Assembly: GCA_019233695.1 (NCBI GenBank)
Contig: JAFAME010000208.1
Span: 1 to 35,582 of the forward strand
Direction of reading: 5' to 3'
Length of the DNA stretch: 35,582 bases
Source: Methylobacteriaceae bacterium
GTDB lineage: Bacteria > Pseudomonadota > Alphaproteobacteria > Rhizobiales > Beijerinckiaceae
Both the position numbers and the translations under genes were made by a program. Below are positions 8,902 to 17,878 of this stretch, piece after piece. The notes beneath the pieces were generated by a model. It ran no database searches. It was not told the DNA's origin and saw only the letters and a list, made by a program, of their open reading frames with translations. Positions within the stretch are counted from its first letter, which is position 1; the number at the start of each line of letters is the position of its first letter.

Positions 8902-9312
8902 TTACACGAACGCCAGCCGCTGCGAAATCTCGGCCTTGAAGGCTTCTGCCGCCTGGTCCTGGTAGGGCTCGCGGTCGCCATGGCCCCAGACCGGATCGGG
9001 CCAGGCGGCATCGCCCTCGAAGCGGGCGACAACATGGACATGCAGTTGCGGTACGACATTGCCGATGGCGCCGACGTTCAGCTTCGCCGAGTGCGTCGTC
9101 TCCTTGAGTGCGGTCGAGACGGCTGCGATCTCCTCCATCAAAATCGAGCGCTCGCCTGGGGGAAGGTCGGTGAATTCGCTCATGTTGGGCCGGCGCGGCA
9201 CGAGCATGAGCCAAGGAAAGCGCGAGTCGTTGACGAGGAGGACGCGTGACAGAAGGAGGTCGCCGAGCGGCAGCGTGTCTCCGGCCAGGTGCGGATCTAG
9301 ATCAAACGACAT
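8902..9312 (-). CDS. HIT (histidine triad) family hydrolase with QxHxH variant motif
   Basis: A 136-residue cytoplasmic protein of the histidine triad superfamily, which hydrolyses or transfers nucleotides. The motif reads QLHVHVVAR at 89-97, so the first histidine of HxHxHxx is glutamine, while H91 (expected nucleophile) and H93 remain. The trailing FEGDAAWPDPVWG is characteristic of a proteobacterial HIT subgroup. The exact substrate cannot be told. The start ATG at 9310-9312 has GAGGG nine bases upstream. A longer open frame to 9555 would run through the SRP RNA gene and is rejected. It sits 122 bp from nudC, another nucleotide-phosphate hydrolase, on the same strand. Confidence 0.92.
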   Translation of the reverse strand: MSFDLDPHLAGDTLPLGDLLLSRVLLVNDSRFPWLMLVPRRPNMSEFTDLPPGERSILMEEIAAVSTALKETTHSAKLNVGAIGNVVPQLHVHVVARFEGDAAWPDPVWGHGDREPYQDQAAEAFKAEISQRLAFV

Positions 9313-9423
9313 GGCATACCCTCGCAGTCCCCGGGTCGGTCCCCAATGCGGCAATTTTTTGTCGTCTGCATGAACGTGCCGGAGACACGACAGTGGATGA
9401 TCCGAAAAGTGCCAGGCTTGCCT

Positions 9424-9452
9424 TGCGAAACCGCACGCCGGTGGTCCATATA
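9424..9452 (+). promoter_or_regulatory. Candidate sigma-70 promoter of the SRP RNA gene
   Basis: TTGCGA (9424-9429) and CATATA (9447-9452) are separated by 17 bases. They end just before the first base of the SRP RNA stem, as expected for a small RNA gene with its own start. The -35 matches four of six consensus bases; the -10 match is partial. Position relative to the RNA is the main support. Confidence 0.45.
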
Positions 9453-9453
9453 G

Positions 9454-9558
9454 GGGGTTGGGAGGTTGGCGGTGGACGCACCACTCGCCAACCGGGTCAG
9501 GTCCGGAAGGAAGCAGCCCTAACGAGACCGGGCGGGTCTCTGTCCAACCTCCCAACCT
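9454..9558 (+). ncRNA. ffs: Signal recognition particle 4.5S RNA
   Basis: The hallmark apical loop of bacterial SRP RNA, GGTCAGGTCCGGAAGGAAGC, lies at 9495-9514. The ends close with a perfect 14-bp stem: 9456-9469 pairs with 9544-9557. The intervening bases fold into the usual single long hairpin of about 100 nt. The RNA binds Ffh and directs membrane proteins to FtsY and SecYEG. It lies on the plus strand between the divergent HIT gene and dnaX. The exact 5' and 3' ends are uncertain by a few bases. No U-run terminator is visible after it, so readthrough into dnaX is possible. Confidence 0.96.
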
Positions 9559-9632
9559 GCGCCGCCCGGCCGGCGCCGACGCGGCAGGCGCCGCTCCACG
9601 ACAATGTCACCGATAGTGTGCGGCCCATACGC

Positions 9633-11498
9633 ATGACTACCGTCCGTCCGCAGGAGATGTCGCGCGACGCCGGTCCTCCCGCGGAGGCGGACCAGGTGTC
9701 GCTCGGGCTCGATCTTGCGGCGCCGCGGCCCCGCGCCGATGTCGCCGGGCCTTATCGCGTGCTGGCGCGAAAATATCGTCCGTCGACCTTCGCGGATCTC
9801 ATCGGCCAGGAGGCGATGGTTCGCACGTTGTCGAACGCTTTCGAGACGAGCCGCATCCATCAGGCCTATCTGCTCACGGGCGTGCGCGGCGTCGGCAAGA
9901 CCACGACCGCACGCATTCTGGCGCGCGCCTTCAACTACGAAGTGCCCGGCAAGGCCGACCGGCCGACGATCAATATGCCCGAGCTCGGGGTCCACTGCCA
10001 GGCGATCATCGAATCGCGGCACATGGACGTCATCGAGATGGACGCGGCATCCCATACCGGCATCGATGACGTGCGCGAATTGATCGAAGGGGCCCGCTAT
10101 CGGCCGGTATCGGCACGCACCAAGGTCTATATCATCGACGAAGTGCACATGCTGTCAAAGGCCGCCTTCAACGGCCTCCTGAAGACGCTGGAAGAGCCGC
10201 CCGAGCACGTCAAGTTCGTGTTCGCCACGACCGAAATCGAGAAGGTCCCCGTCACGGTCCGTTCGCGCTGCCAGCGCTTCGACTTGCGCCGTGTCGATGC
10301 CGATGTGTTGGTCCGCCACCTTGCTGGGATCTGCGTGAAGGAAGAGGTTGCGGTCGAAGAGGCGGCGCTGGCACTGATCGCGCGGGCGGCCGAGGGCTCG
10401 GTGCGCGATGCCCTCTCGCTTCTCGACCAAGCGATCGCCTATGGGTCGCAAGGCCCAGGAGCGCGTGGCGTCGAGGCGGCGACCGTCCAGGTCATGCTCG
10501 GCCTTGCCGACCGGGCGCGCATCATCGATCTTTTCGAAGCGGTGATGAAGGGGGACATCGGCACGGCCCTGTCCGTCCTGAAGGGCCAGTACGATCAGGG
10601 TGCCGATCCCGGCCAGATCCTTGCCGAGGTTGCCGAATTCGTCCACTTCGTGACGCGCCTGAAGCTCGTCCCCGAGACGTCGAAGGACCCCTCCATCACC
10701 CAGGAGGAGCGTGAGCGCGGCAGGGCCTTTTCCGCGGCTCTGCCGCTGCGCGTACTCGCCCGGGCTTGGCAGATCCTGCTCAAGGGCTTGCAGGAGGTGA
10801 AGGATTCGCCGCGGCCCCTGGCCGCTGCCGACATGGTGCTCGTTCGACTTGCGCACGCCGCCGACCTGCCGACGCCCGACGAGGCCGTGCGGGCGCTGAC
10901 GCAAGCCGGCGGCCCGGAGCGCGCCCCTTCGCGCGGCGCGCCGGCCCCGACGGCAGCCCCGCCGCCGCGCATGACCGTGCAGAATGCGGGCGCGCAGGCT
11001 GCGGTTGCGGCCCCCCAGACGCGGTCCGAGAGGAACGCTGGCGTGCCGCAAATGCGGCTTGCCTGCTTCGAGGACGTGGTGGCGCTCGCCCATGCCCGCC
11101 GCGACCCGGTGCTCAAGATGGCGCTCGAACGCGACGTGCGTCTGGTGCGCTTTGAAGACGGGCGCATCGAATTTGCCCTCGCGTCCGGCGCTTCGCCGCT
11201 CCTCGCGCAAACGCTGATGCAGCGGTTGCAGGAATGGACCGGCACACGCTGGATGGTGGCGATCGCCTCGGCCGAGGGTGCGCCGACCCTCAAGGAACAG
11301 GCGCAGGCGAAGGAGCGCGAGCGCTGGGGCGGGGTGAAGGCAGATCCCCTCGTGCGCAGTGTTCTTGATCGCTTCCCTGGAGCCGAGATCGTCGCAGTAC
11401 GCTCGAATGCGCCGCCCGCGCCCGAAGCCTCCAATGCCCCCGATCAGGATACGGATGTGACCTACGCCGACGACTTCGTCACGGGCGACGACCTTTGA
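9633..11498 (+). CDS. dnaX: DNA polymerase III subunits gamma/tau
   Basis: The clamp-loader ATPase subunit, which opens the beta clamp and, through the tau tail, links polymerase and helicase. The protein has 621 residues from ATG 9633; GTG 9618 and ATG 9657 are alternatives, and the open frame further upstream crosses the SRP RNA. VLARKYRPSTFADLIGQ begins the AAA+ domain. Walker A is GVRGVGKTTTAR, Walker B YIIDEVHML, and the SRC sensor/arginine-finger motif (VRSRCQRFDLRR) is present. The four-cysteine zinc module of E. coli DnaX is absent; only one Cys remains in GVHCQAI, as in other alphaproteobacteria. The C-terminal tau part has a Pro/Ala-rich linker around 425-475. No A-rich slippery heptamer was seen for a gamma-producing frameshift. 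It leads the dnaX-ybaB-recR operon. Confidence 0.97.
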   Translation: MTTVRPQEMSRDAGPPAEADQVSLGLDLAAPRPRADVAGPYRVLARKYRPSTFADLIGQEAMVRTLSNAFETSRIHQAYLLTGVRGVGKTTTARILARAFNYEVPGKADRPTINMPELGVHCQAIIESRHMDVIEMDAASHTGIDDVRELIEGARYRPVSARTKVYIIDEVHMLSKAAFNGLLKTLEEPPEHVKFVFATTEIEKVPVTVRSRCQRFDLRRVDADVLVRHLAGICVKEEVAVEEAALALIARAAEGSVRDALSLLDQAIAYGSQGPGARGVEAATVQVMLGLADRARIIDLFEAVMKGDIGTALSVLKGQYDQGADPGQILAEVAEFVHFVTRLKLVPETSKDPSITQEERERGRAFSAALPLRVLARAWQILLKGLQEVKDSPRPLAAADMVLVRLAHAADLPTPDEAVRALTQAGGPERAPSRGAPAPTAAPPPRMTVQNAGAQAAVAAPQTRSERNAGVPQMRLACFEDVVALAHARRDPVLKMALERDVRLVRFEDGRIEFALASGASPLLAQTLMQRLQEWTGTRWMVAIASAEGAPTLKEQAQAKERERWGGVKADPLVRSVLDRFPGAEIVAVRSNAPPAPEASNAPDQDTDVTYADDFVTGDDL

Positions 11499-11517
11499 GG
11501 ATTTTCAGGAGACAGAG

Positions 11518-11841
11518 ATGCCGGATTTCCTCGCCCTGATGAAGCAGGCGCAGGCCATGCAGGCGCGCGTGCAGGAAATGCAGGCCGAGCTCGATCGCAT
11601 CGAGGTCGAGGGCGAATCGGGCGCCGGCCTCGTCAAGGTGAGCCTCACCGGCAAGGGGGCGATGCGCGCCGTCTCCATCGACAGCTCGCTGCTCAGGAGC
11701 GAGGAAAAGGAGGTTCTCGAAGACCTCATCGTGACGGCACACGAGGAAGCCCGCAAGAAGGCCGCACGGATCATGGAAGAAAAGATGAAATCGGCGACTG
11801 TCGGGCTGCCCCTCCCGCCCGGCCTCAAACTGCCGTTCTGA
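11518..11841 (+). CDS. ybaB: YbaB/EbfC family nucleoid-associated protein
   Basis: A 107-residue DNA-binding protein of the YbaB/EbfC family, which forms dimers and coats [25 protein letters not shown] is the canonical N-terminal helix, GxG-containing beta strands follow ([13 protein letters not shown]), and the C-terminal helix is charged. AGGAGA lies about seven bases before ATG 11518. It starts 19 bases after dnaX and precedes recR, the standard operon order; its role in recombinational repair is inferred from this context and known family work. Confidence 0.96.
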   Translation: MPDFLALMKQAQAMQARVQEMQAELDRIEVEGESGAGLVKVSLTGKGAMRAVSIDSSLLRSEEKEVLEDLIVTAHEEARKKAARIMEEKMKSATVGLPLPPGLKLPF

Positions 11842-11933
11842 ACGCGGAAGAAACATGCACGATCAAAGGATCTCGATCCCGCGGACACTCCAAACCGACG
11901 CCGAACGCCCGGGACGTGTCGTCCGATCTCGGC

Positions 11934-12539
11934 ATGGCTGAACGCGTCGCAGGGCCTGAAATCGAGCGGCTCATCCAGCTGTTGGCGCGGCTTCCCGGCC
12001 TCGGACCCCGCTCGGCGCGCCGCGCCGCGCTACACCTCATTCGCAGGCGGGAGGAATTGTTCGAGCCGCTTGCCGACGCCATGCAGGCGGCTCGCGAGCG
12101 GGTCGTCGTCTGCGGCACGTGCGGCAATATCGATACCGTCAACCCGTGCACCATCTGCCGGGACGAACGGCGCGACGGCTCACTGCTCACCGTCGTCGAG
12201 ACGGTTGCCGATTTGTGGGCTCTCGAACGGGCCGCCGCGATGCGGGGCCGCTATCATGTGCTCGGCGGGACGCTGTCGCCGCTCGACGGCATCGGCCCGA
12301 AAGACCTCAACCTCGCCTCGCTGGTCGGCCGCGTCGTCGCGGGCGGCGTCAAGGAGGTGATTCTTGCGGTCAACGCCACCGTCGACGGCCAGACGACCGC
12401 GCACTACATCACCGACCTTCTCGCCCATACCGGGGTCAGGCTCACCCGCCTTGCCCACGGCGTCCCCGTCGGTGGCGAACTCGACTATCTCGACGAGGGC
12501 ACGCTTGCGGCAGCAATCCGCCAGCGCACGGCGTTTTGA
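11934..12539 (+). CDS. recR: Recombination protein RecR
   Basis: Works with RecF and RecO to load RecA at gaps. The protein is 201 residues from ATG 11934, identical in length to E. coli RecR. A helix-hairpin-helix ([20 protein letters not shown], 16-35) is followed by a C4 zinc finger (C60, C63, C72, C75) and a Toprim domain ([15 protein letters not shown]) with [16 protein letters not shown] at 11916 would add six residues; neither start has a strong ribosome-binding site, and family length favours 11934. About 90 bp separate it from ybaB. Confidence 0.96.
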   Translation: MAERVAGPEIERLIQLLARLPGLGPRSARRAALHLIRRREELFEPLADAMQAARERVVVCGTCGNIDTVNPCTICRDERRDGSLLTVVETVADLWALERAAAMRGRYHVLGGTLSPLDGIGPKDLNLASLVGRVVAGGVKEVILAVNATVDGQTTAHYITDLLAHTGVRLTRLAHGVPVGGELDYLDEGTLAAAIRQRTAF

Positions 12540-12646
12540 GGCGCTGCGTCCGGTCACTCCCCTGCAACGAGTCAGTCAAGGTAATCATATCCAACTGAGG
12601 GCAATGCTGCTTGACACGCCGCCACGACATCTTAGGACCTGATCAC

Positions 12647-13855
12647 ATGGCCCGCCCAATGCGCTTCTCGACCCGGGTCGGCGGCCTCGGTGGCAGGCGC
12701 GCGGCGGCCTGGGACATCCACACTGCCGCAAGCGCAGCCCGGGCCCGCGGCGAGGACATCATTCTCCTCAGCGTCGGCGATCCGGACTTCGATTCGCCCG
12801 CCTCTGTCGTAGAGGCAGCGGTGGCGGCGCTGCGGGGCGGAGATACGCACTACAGCGATATCCTGGGCCGGCCCGCTTTGCGTGCTGCAATCGCCCGCGG
12901 GCACGCGCGCCGCACGGGCCACGCGGTAGACGCAGAGAACGTGATTGTGCTCGCTGGTGCCCAGAACGGCCTTTTCTCCGCCTCGCTGTGCCTGTTCGAC
13001 GCGGGCGACGAAGTCCTCACCTTCGATCCGATGTACCTGACTTACGAGGCCTCGATCAGGGCTTCGGGCGCCACGCCGATTACGGTGCCGCAACCTGCCG
13101 CGATCGGATTCCGACCGGATCTGCGCGCGCTTGCCGAGGCGATCGGGCCGCGGACCCGCGCCATCTGGTTTGCCAATCCCAGCAACCCCACCGGCGTCGT
13201 CTTTGCGCGCGAGGAGCTTGAGGAAATCGCCGCGCTTGCCCGCCGGCACGATCTTTGGGTCGTTGTCGATGAGGTCTACGCATCGCTCACCTTCGATCGC
13301 CCGCATGTCGGCATCGCCGAGCTTCCCGGCATGGCGGAGCGCACCGTGACGATCGGCAGCCTGTCGAAGTCGCACGCCATGACCGGCTGGCGCATCGGCT
13401 GGATCGTCGCCCCCGAGCCTCTCGTCGGGCACTTGTACAATTTGGCGCTGTGCATGCTCTATGGCCTGCCGGGCTTCATTCAGGAGGCAGCGTGTGCCGC
13501 GCTCGAGGCCGGCGAAGCTGCCAGCGCCCCGATGCGCGAGACATATCGAGCGCGCCGGGACCTTGTTTGCGACCGGCTCGGCCAAGTCGCGGGGCTTGCC
13601 TGCCTGAAACCCGAAGCCGGCATGTTCACGCTGGTGGATGTGCGCGGCACCGGCCTCTCGGCCTATGACTTTTCCTGGGCATTGCTGCGGGAGGCGGGCG
13701 TCTCGGTGCTCGATGCGGGCGCTTTCGGGCAATGTTCGGAGGGCTTCGTCCGCCTTGCCCTAACCGTCGATGAGACGCGCCTCGCCGAAGCTTGCGACCG
13801 CATCGCCCGCTTTGCCGAACTGCGCGCAGGCGCTCCCTCTCGCGCTGCGGAGTGA
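12647..13855 (+). CDS. PLP-dependent aminotransferase, class I/II
   Basis: A fold-type I aminotransferase of 402 residues related to aspartate/aromatic aminotransferases. LLSVGDPDFDSP is near the N terminus, NPSNPTGVVF binds the cofactor, and SLSKSHAMTGWRIGW places the Schiff-base lysine at K241. A conserved Arg for substrate carboxylate is expected near the end (EGFVRLAL). The amino donor cannot be deduced; arginine:pyruvate transaminase-type enzymes have similar signatures, but this is only a possibility. ATG 12647 is chosen because upstream residues do not fit the family. It lies downstream of recR after 107 bp and is convergent with the following gene. Confidence 0.9.
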   Translation: MARPMRFSTRVGGLGGRRAAAWDIHTAASAARARGEDIILLSVGDPDFDSPASVVEAAVAALRGGDTHYSDILGRPALRAAIARGHARRTGHAVDAENVIVLAGAQNGLFSASLCLFDAGDEVLTFDPMYLTYEASIRASGATPITVPQPAAIGFRPDLRALAEAIGPRTRAIWFANPSNPTGVVFAREELEEIAALARRHDLWVVVDEVYASLTFDRPHVGIAELPGMAERTVTIGSLSKSHAMTGWRIGWIVAPEPLVGHLYNLALCMLYGLPGFIQEAACAALEAGEAASAPMRETYRARRDLVCDRLGQVAGLACLKPEAGMFTLVDVRGTGLSAYDFSWALLREAGVSVLDAGAFGQCSEGFVRLALTVDETRLAEACDRIARFAELRAGAPSRAAE

Positions 13856-13905
13856 GCGCTGGTTGGGCGGAGTTGCCGCGGCCGATCACCGGAAGCGTTT
13901 TGCAG

Positions 13906-15891
13906 CTAACGTACGGCGACCACCTTGTGCCCGTCGTAGTCGGGCGCGGATACCGGTTCGTGCAGCTCTCCGTCGACGGCTCTGGCCCGATACGAGGCGA
14001 AGGCCTCCCCGAACACCCGGTCGGCGGCCATCCGATCCCCCGCAGCGACCGCCGAGGCAAGCTCGGCAAGCCAGCGGGTGAGGCGGCCGCGTTCAACCGG
14101 TGGCGTCTGCGAAGCCATGACGCCGTTCACTCCCACATCGACCAGCGGCTCGTCGGCGGCAAACACCGTCTCGGTCATCCGCTCGCCCTTGCGCAGGCCG
14201 GTAAAGACGATCTCGACGTCGCGTCCCGGCTCCAGGCCGGCGAGCCGGATCAGGCGCTCGGCCAAGTCGAGAATGCGGGCCGGCTGCCCCATTCGCAAGA
14301 CATAGACCGAGGCCCGCTCGAGATCTCGCGCGCTGTCGCTCACGGCGTGCGCCGACGCCGTAAGAACGAGGTCGGTCGCCTCCCGCACGGTCATGAAGTA
14401 GCGCACCATGTCGGGATGGGTGACGGTCACCGGGCCGCCCCGCGCGATCTGCGCTTTGAACTTCGGAACGACCGAGCCTGAGGAAACGAGGACGTTGCCG
14501 AAGCGCACCGAGATGAGGCGCGGCCCCGAACCGCCGGCCGAGGCTTCCGCGTCCCGCATCTGGACGTACATTTCGGAAAGCCGCTTGGTGGCGCCGAGCA
14601 CCGAGACGGGATTGACGGCCTTGTCGGTCGAGATCAGGACCACTGCACTGCCGACTGATGCCGCGGCGTCGGCGACGTTGACGCTGCCGAAGACGTTGGT
14701 CTTGACGCCTTCCGTCCAGTCCTGTTCGAGCTGCGGCACGTGCTTCAGGGCCGCAGCATGGAAGACGAGGTTGGGTCGCAGCGTCTCGAACAGCTGAAAA
14801 AGCCGCGGACGGTCACGGACGTCGGCGACCACGACCTTGATCTTCGTTGCCAACCGGCGCGCGGCAAATTCCTCGCTTATGGCATAAAGGGCCGGCTCCG
14901 AAGCATCGAGGATCACGAGGTCGCCGGCGCCGAAATTCGCGAGCCGCAGGCACAATTCCGCCCCGATCGATCCGCCGCCGCCGGTCACCAGGACCCGCTT
15001 GCCGCGCAGGAACCCGGGCAGGTCGCTGTGATCCGTCTCGACGGGCGGTCGGAACAGGATGTCTTCGACGTCGACCGGCGTCAGCGCGGCGGCGCCGTTC
15101 TTGCCGTCATCCTCGACGGTTTGCATGCGAAAAAGCGCCACCCCGAGCCGGCGCGCGGTCGCCACCACCTTCTCCGAATCGGGATCGCGCGCAAATTGAT
15201 TGGGCGCGAAGATCACCCGCGAAATGACCTGATCGGTCTCGGCGAAGTCGGCGATGACGCGCTCAAGCTCGCCGTAGCCGCCGAGCACCCGCACGCCACG
15301 AATCGAAATACCCTCATCGCCGCGATGCGGCGACAGGATGCCCCGGGCGATGAAGCGGTGCCTGAGGCCGGTTTCGAGGGCCCGCAGCACGACGTCTGCC
15401 TCCGTGCTGCGACCCAAGACGAGGACGGAGGGCACCGCGTCCCGCTCGCCTGAGCGGCGTGACCGCAGGTACCGCATGTAGCGATAGACAAGGCGCGGGC
15501 CGCCCAGAAGAAACATCTGGAGCACCCAGTAGATGAAGATGGCTTTCGCACCGAAGACGAATATAGGCGAAAGGCCGCGCGCCACGAGCGCGGTGTCGAC
15601 CGTCAGAAGCGCCAGCGCGAGCACGCTTGCTGCCCTGAAAATGTTGAACAGGTCGGGCAGGGAGGCAAACCGCCACTTGGAGGCGTAGAGGCGGCACAGC
15701 CTGAAGACTACGGCGGCGAGAAGCAGGAACGCGGGAGCGAGCTCGACGAGTACATCCCAGCGCGGCGCAAGCTCCGGGGGCGAAAACCGCAGGAACGGCG
15801 TCAGGAACAGCGCAATCGCCGTCGCCACAAGGTCATGGACGATGATCGTGGCGCGCTTGACCGACGACATCCTGACGGAAAGGCCCAACAT
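13906..15891 (-). CDS. Membrane NDP-sugar 4,6-dehydratase/epimerase (FlaA1/PglF/CapD family)
   Basis: A polysaccharide-biosynthesis protein of 661 residues. The N-terminal 150 residues contain four likely membrane helices (for example FLLLAAVVF, ASVLALALLTV, AIFIYWVLQMFLLGG), followed by a CoA-binding-like Rossmann domain (VLVLGRSTEADVVLRALE). The C-terminal extended SDR domain has VLVTGGGGSIGAELC, the DKA motif ISTDKAVNP and GATKR. In place of the catalytic Tyr of YxxxK there is leucine (VLGATK), whereas Campylobacter PglF-type enzymes have methionine; the Lys remains. It probably modifies a UDP-GlcNAc-type sugar for surface glycans. The start ATG at 15889-15891 is supported by GGAG eight bases upstream; ATG 15868-15870 is an alternative. 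No glycosyltransferase neighbours are seen, so the pathway is unknown. Confidence 0.92.
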   Translation of the reverse strand: MLGLSVRMSSVKRATIIVHDLVATAIALFLTPFLRFSPPELAPRWDVLVELAPAFLLLAAVVFRLCRLYASKWRFASLPDLFNIFRAASVLALALLTVDTALVARGLSPIFVFGAKAIFIYWVLQMFLLGGPRLVYRYMRYLRSRRSGERDAVPSVLVLGRSTEADVVLRALETGLRHRFIARGILSPHRGDEGISIRGVRVLGGYGELERVIADFAETDQVISRVIFAPNQFARDPDSEKVVATARRLGVALFRMQTVEDDGKNGAAALTPVDVEDILFRPPVETDHSDLPGFLRGKRVLVTGGGGSIGAELCLRLANFGAGDLVILDASEPALYAISEEFAARRLATKIKVVVADVRDRPRLFQLFETLRPNLVFHAAALKHVPQLEQDWTEGVKTNVFGSVNVADAAASVGSAVVLISTDKAVNPVSVLGATKRLSEMYVQMRDAEASAGGSGPRLISVRFGNVLVSSGSVVPKFKAQIARGGPVTVTHPDMVRYFMTVREATDLVLTASAHAVSDSARDLERASVYVLRMGQPARILDLAERLIRLAGLEPGRDVEIVFTGLRKGERMTETVFAADEPLVDVGVNGVMASQTPPVERGRLTRWLAELASAVAAGDRMAADRVFGEAFASYRARAVDGELHEPVSAPDYDGHKVVAVR

Positions 15892-16065
15892 GACACTCCA
15901 GGCCAGGGGCGACAGGCGCGGCAAGGTCGAGACGGCGGGATTGAACGTGCGGCCCCCCTTGCCCTCCCCATTACAGCGCGCAGGGGACATGTCAATCAAC
16001 CGGCCTGAAACCCTGAGCCCGCGCCACGGCCAAGGTCGATCCGGATCGGCGCCGTTTGCGAACAC

Positions 16066-16626
16066 TTACAGGCGAATGGCGGGGTCGGCGGTGGGCTTCA
16101 GCACTCGCGGCACGCCGGCCGTGACCAGCACAAGATTGTCGCAGGCTGCTGCCATCACCTGGTTCAGGCGACCCTGCGCGTCGCGAAATCGCCGTGCCAC
16201 GGCGTTTTCCGGCACGATTCCCCAGCCGACCTCATTGGCCACGAAGATCGCAGGCCCGCTCAGTTCCGCCACGACGGCGACGAGCTCGTTCGCGGCAGCG
16301 TCAGCGTCACCGCCGGCGTGAAGGATGTTGGCGAGCCAGAGCGTCAGGCAATCAACGACGACGACGCGGCGCGGCCCGGTCGCGCGCGCAAGCGCTTTCG
16401 CCAGAGCGATGGGTTCCTCGATCGTCGACCAGGCATTTCCCCGGTCGGCGCGGTGGCGCTCGATGCGGGCCCGCATCTCCTCGTCGCCGGCGGTCGCGGT
16501 GGCAATGAGCGTCGGCGCCCGGCCGCTGCCTTCAGCCAAGGTCTGGGCAAAGCGGCTTTTGCCCGAGCGCGCGCCGCCGAGCACCAGGACCGAGCGGGGA
16601 GAAGCGAGGGGACCATTGCGGGACAT
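16066..16626 (-). CDS. cobU: Adenosylcobinamide kinase / adenosylcobinamide-phosphate guanylyltransferase
   Basis: A bifunctional enzyme of nucleotide-loop assembly in cobalamin synthesis (CobU; called CobP in aerobic-pathway organisms). The protein has 186 residues. The P-loop is GGARSGKS at 17-24. RHRADRG contains H58, matching the guanylylated histidine of Salmonella CobU. VDCLTLWLANIL and NEVGWGIVPENAVARRFRD are family signatures. It is a lone cob gene here; no cobalamin riboswitch is seen in the short 118-bp upstream region. Upstream of the stop of this gene lies the end of the sugar dehydratase upstream region, on the same strand, but the two are functionally unrelated. Confidence 0.95.
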   Translation of the reverse strand: MSRNGPLASPRSVLVLGGARSGKSRFAQTLAEGSGRAPTLIATATAGDEEMRARIERHRADRGNAWSTIEEPIALAKALARATGPRRVVVVDCLTLWLANILHAGGDADAAANELVAVVAELSGPAIFVANEVGWGIVPENAVARRFRDAQGRLNQVMAAACDNLVLVTAGVPRVLKPTADPAIRL

Positions 16627-16744
16627 AGCGCCTTGTCACATGGTTCGCATCGGTTCATCAATCCGCCTCTTCCGAGCGCCGCGTTCGAGGGCCGCCCGAT
16701 TCGGGCGCGCTTCCGTCAAGCCATTGCTTTTTCAGGGAATCGGA

Positions 16745-17860
16745 ATGCGTATGTTTCTTCTTCTTGCCCCGGCGATCGCCGGCCTCATCGCGCACGGCTC
16801 CGCGGCGCAGGAACAGGCGCCGGCCGACCAGATCGTCAACGTCGTCAACTGGAGCGACTATATCGATCCGGGCGTGCTTGACGAATTCACCGCCGAAACA
16901 CGGATCAAGGTGGTCTACGACACCTATGATGCGAGCCAGGCCATCGATCGCCGGCTGATTGCCGGCAGGACCGGCTATGACGTCGTCGTGTCCTCCGCCG
17001 CGCGCCTGCCGCAGCAGATCAAGGCGGGGCTCTATCAAAAGCTCGATCGGTCGAGATTGCCGAATGCCGGGAACCTTTTGCCCGAGGTGATGGCGCGGCT
17101 CGCCGCCGCCGACCCCGGCAATCAATACGCGGTCGACTACATGTGGTTTACCGCCGGCATTGCCTACAATGTCAAGAAGGCAAGGGAGCGCCTCGGCGGG
17201 GCCGATCCTGCAACGACGCTGGCAACGTGGGAAGCCGCGCTGAAGCCCGACCTTGCCAAGCGATTTTCCGACTGCGGCATCTATGTGTTCGACACCGCCC
17301 CGGAGCTCTTTGCCGTCGCCCTTTCCGACCTCAAGTTGAACTCCGGGCCGCGCAACGAAGCCGACCTTGCCAGGGCGGCAGATCTCCTGTTCAGGGTCCG
17401 GCCTTTCGTGAAGCAGATCCCCGCGGCGGAGGCCGCGAGCGCCCTGGCGAGGGGCGATATCTGCCTCGCCGTCACCTGGGCAAGCGATGCCGTTCAGGCG
17501 CGCGATCGCGCGCGCGAAGCCAACAATGAAGTCGAAATCGGCTATGCGATCCCGACCGAGGGCACCCTGATCGAAATCGACAGTCTGAGCATTCCAAAGG
17601 ACGCTCCGCATGTCGAGGCAGCCTATCGGTTCATCGATTTCCTGATGCGCCCGGACATTGCGGCGCGCAATTCGAGGGCAACGAATGCGGCAAGCGGCAT
17701 CGCCGCTGCAAAGCCGCTCCTCGATCCCAAGCTCGCCGGCGATCCCGCGGTCTATCCCGACGATGAGGCCATGAAGCGCCTGCTCGCGGTGCCGGTCTAC
17801 GACCCGAGGCTGCAGCAGGCAATGATCCGGCTGTGGACGAAGTGGAAGGGCACCAAGTAG
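16745..17860 (+). CDS. Extracellular polyamine-type substrate-binding protein (PotD/PotF family)
   Basis: A periplasmic ABC-transporter binding protein of 371 residues with a signal peptide (MRMFLLLAPAIAGLIAHGSAA, cleavage near SAA-QEQ). VNVVNWSDYIDPGVLDEF is the family's N-terminal signature, followed by YDVVVSSA, YMWFTAGIAYN and WEAALKPDL. The C-terminal half has YAIPTEGTLIEIDSLSIP, and the aromatic/acidic residues that line a putrescine or spermidine site appear present. AGGGAA precedes ATG 16745. No permease or ATPase genes adjoin it, so this is an orphan binding protein in this window. An agmatinase, which makes putrescine, is encoded 0.8 kb downstream on the other strand. Ligand specificity is inferred. 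Confidence 0.93.
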   Translation: MRMFLLLAPAIAGLIAHGSAAQEQAPADQIVNVVNWSDYIDPGVLDEFTAETRIKVVYDTYDASQAIDRRLIAGRTGYDVVVSSAARLPQQIKAGLYQKLDRSRLPNAGNLLPEVMARLAAADPGNQYAVDYMWFTAGIAYNVKKARERLGGADPATTLATWEAALKPDLAKRFSDCGIYVFDTAPELFAVALSDLKLNSGPRNEADLARAADLLFRVRPFVKQIPAAEAASALARGDICLAVTWASDAVQARDRAREANNEVEIGYAIPTEGTLIEIDSLSIPKDAPHVEAAYRFIDFLMRPDIAARNSRATNAASGIAAAKPLLDPKLAGDPAVYPDDEAMKRLLAVPVYDPRLQQAMIRLWTKWKGTK

Positions 17861-17878
17861 CCCCGCGTTCCTCCACCG

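Noticed and set aside
8780-9214. Extension of the nudC frame upstream of 8779
   Set aside because: It overlaps the HIT gene in another frame and is Arg/Pro-rich; ATG 8779 has a ribosome-binding site and gives the family length.
9246-9632. Long N-terminal extension of dnaX in the same open frame
   Set aside because: It would run through the whole SRP RNA gene and has no DnaX similarity; the conserved AAA+ start follows ATG 9633.
9900-10060. Loss of zinc-binding cysteines in DnaX as a novelty
   Set aside because: As far as I recall this is normal for alphaproteobacterial DnaX, so it is not unusual.
10155-11210. 351-codon minus-strand open frame opposite dnaX
   Set aside because: Shadow frame of dnaX; no domain or start signal.
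9633-11498. Programmed frameshift in dnaX to make a short gamma subunit
   Set aside because: No A-rich slippery heptamer was seen in the linker region.
12611-12640. TTGACA-like promoter before the aminotransferase gene
   Set aside because: TTGACA is present at 12611, but the only -10 candidate (TAGGAC) is poor and would give an almost leaderless transcript.
16627-16744. Cobalamin riboswitch upstream of cobU
   Set aside because: The gap is too short and no B12-box-like sequence is visible.
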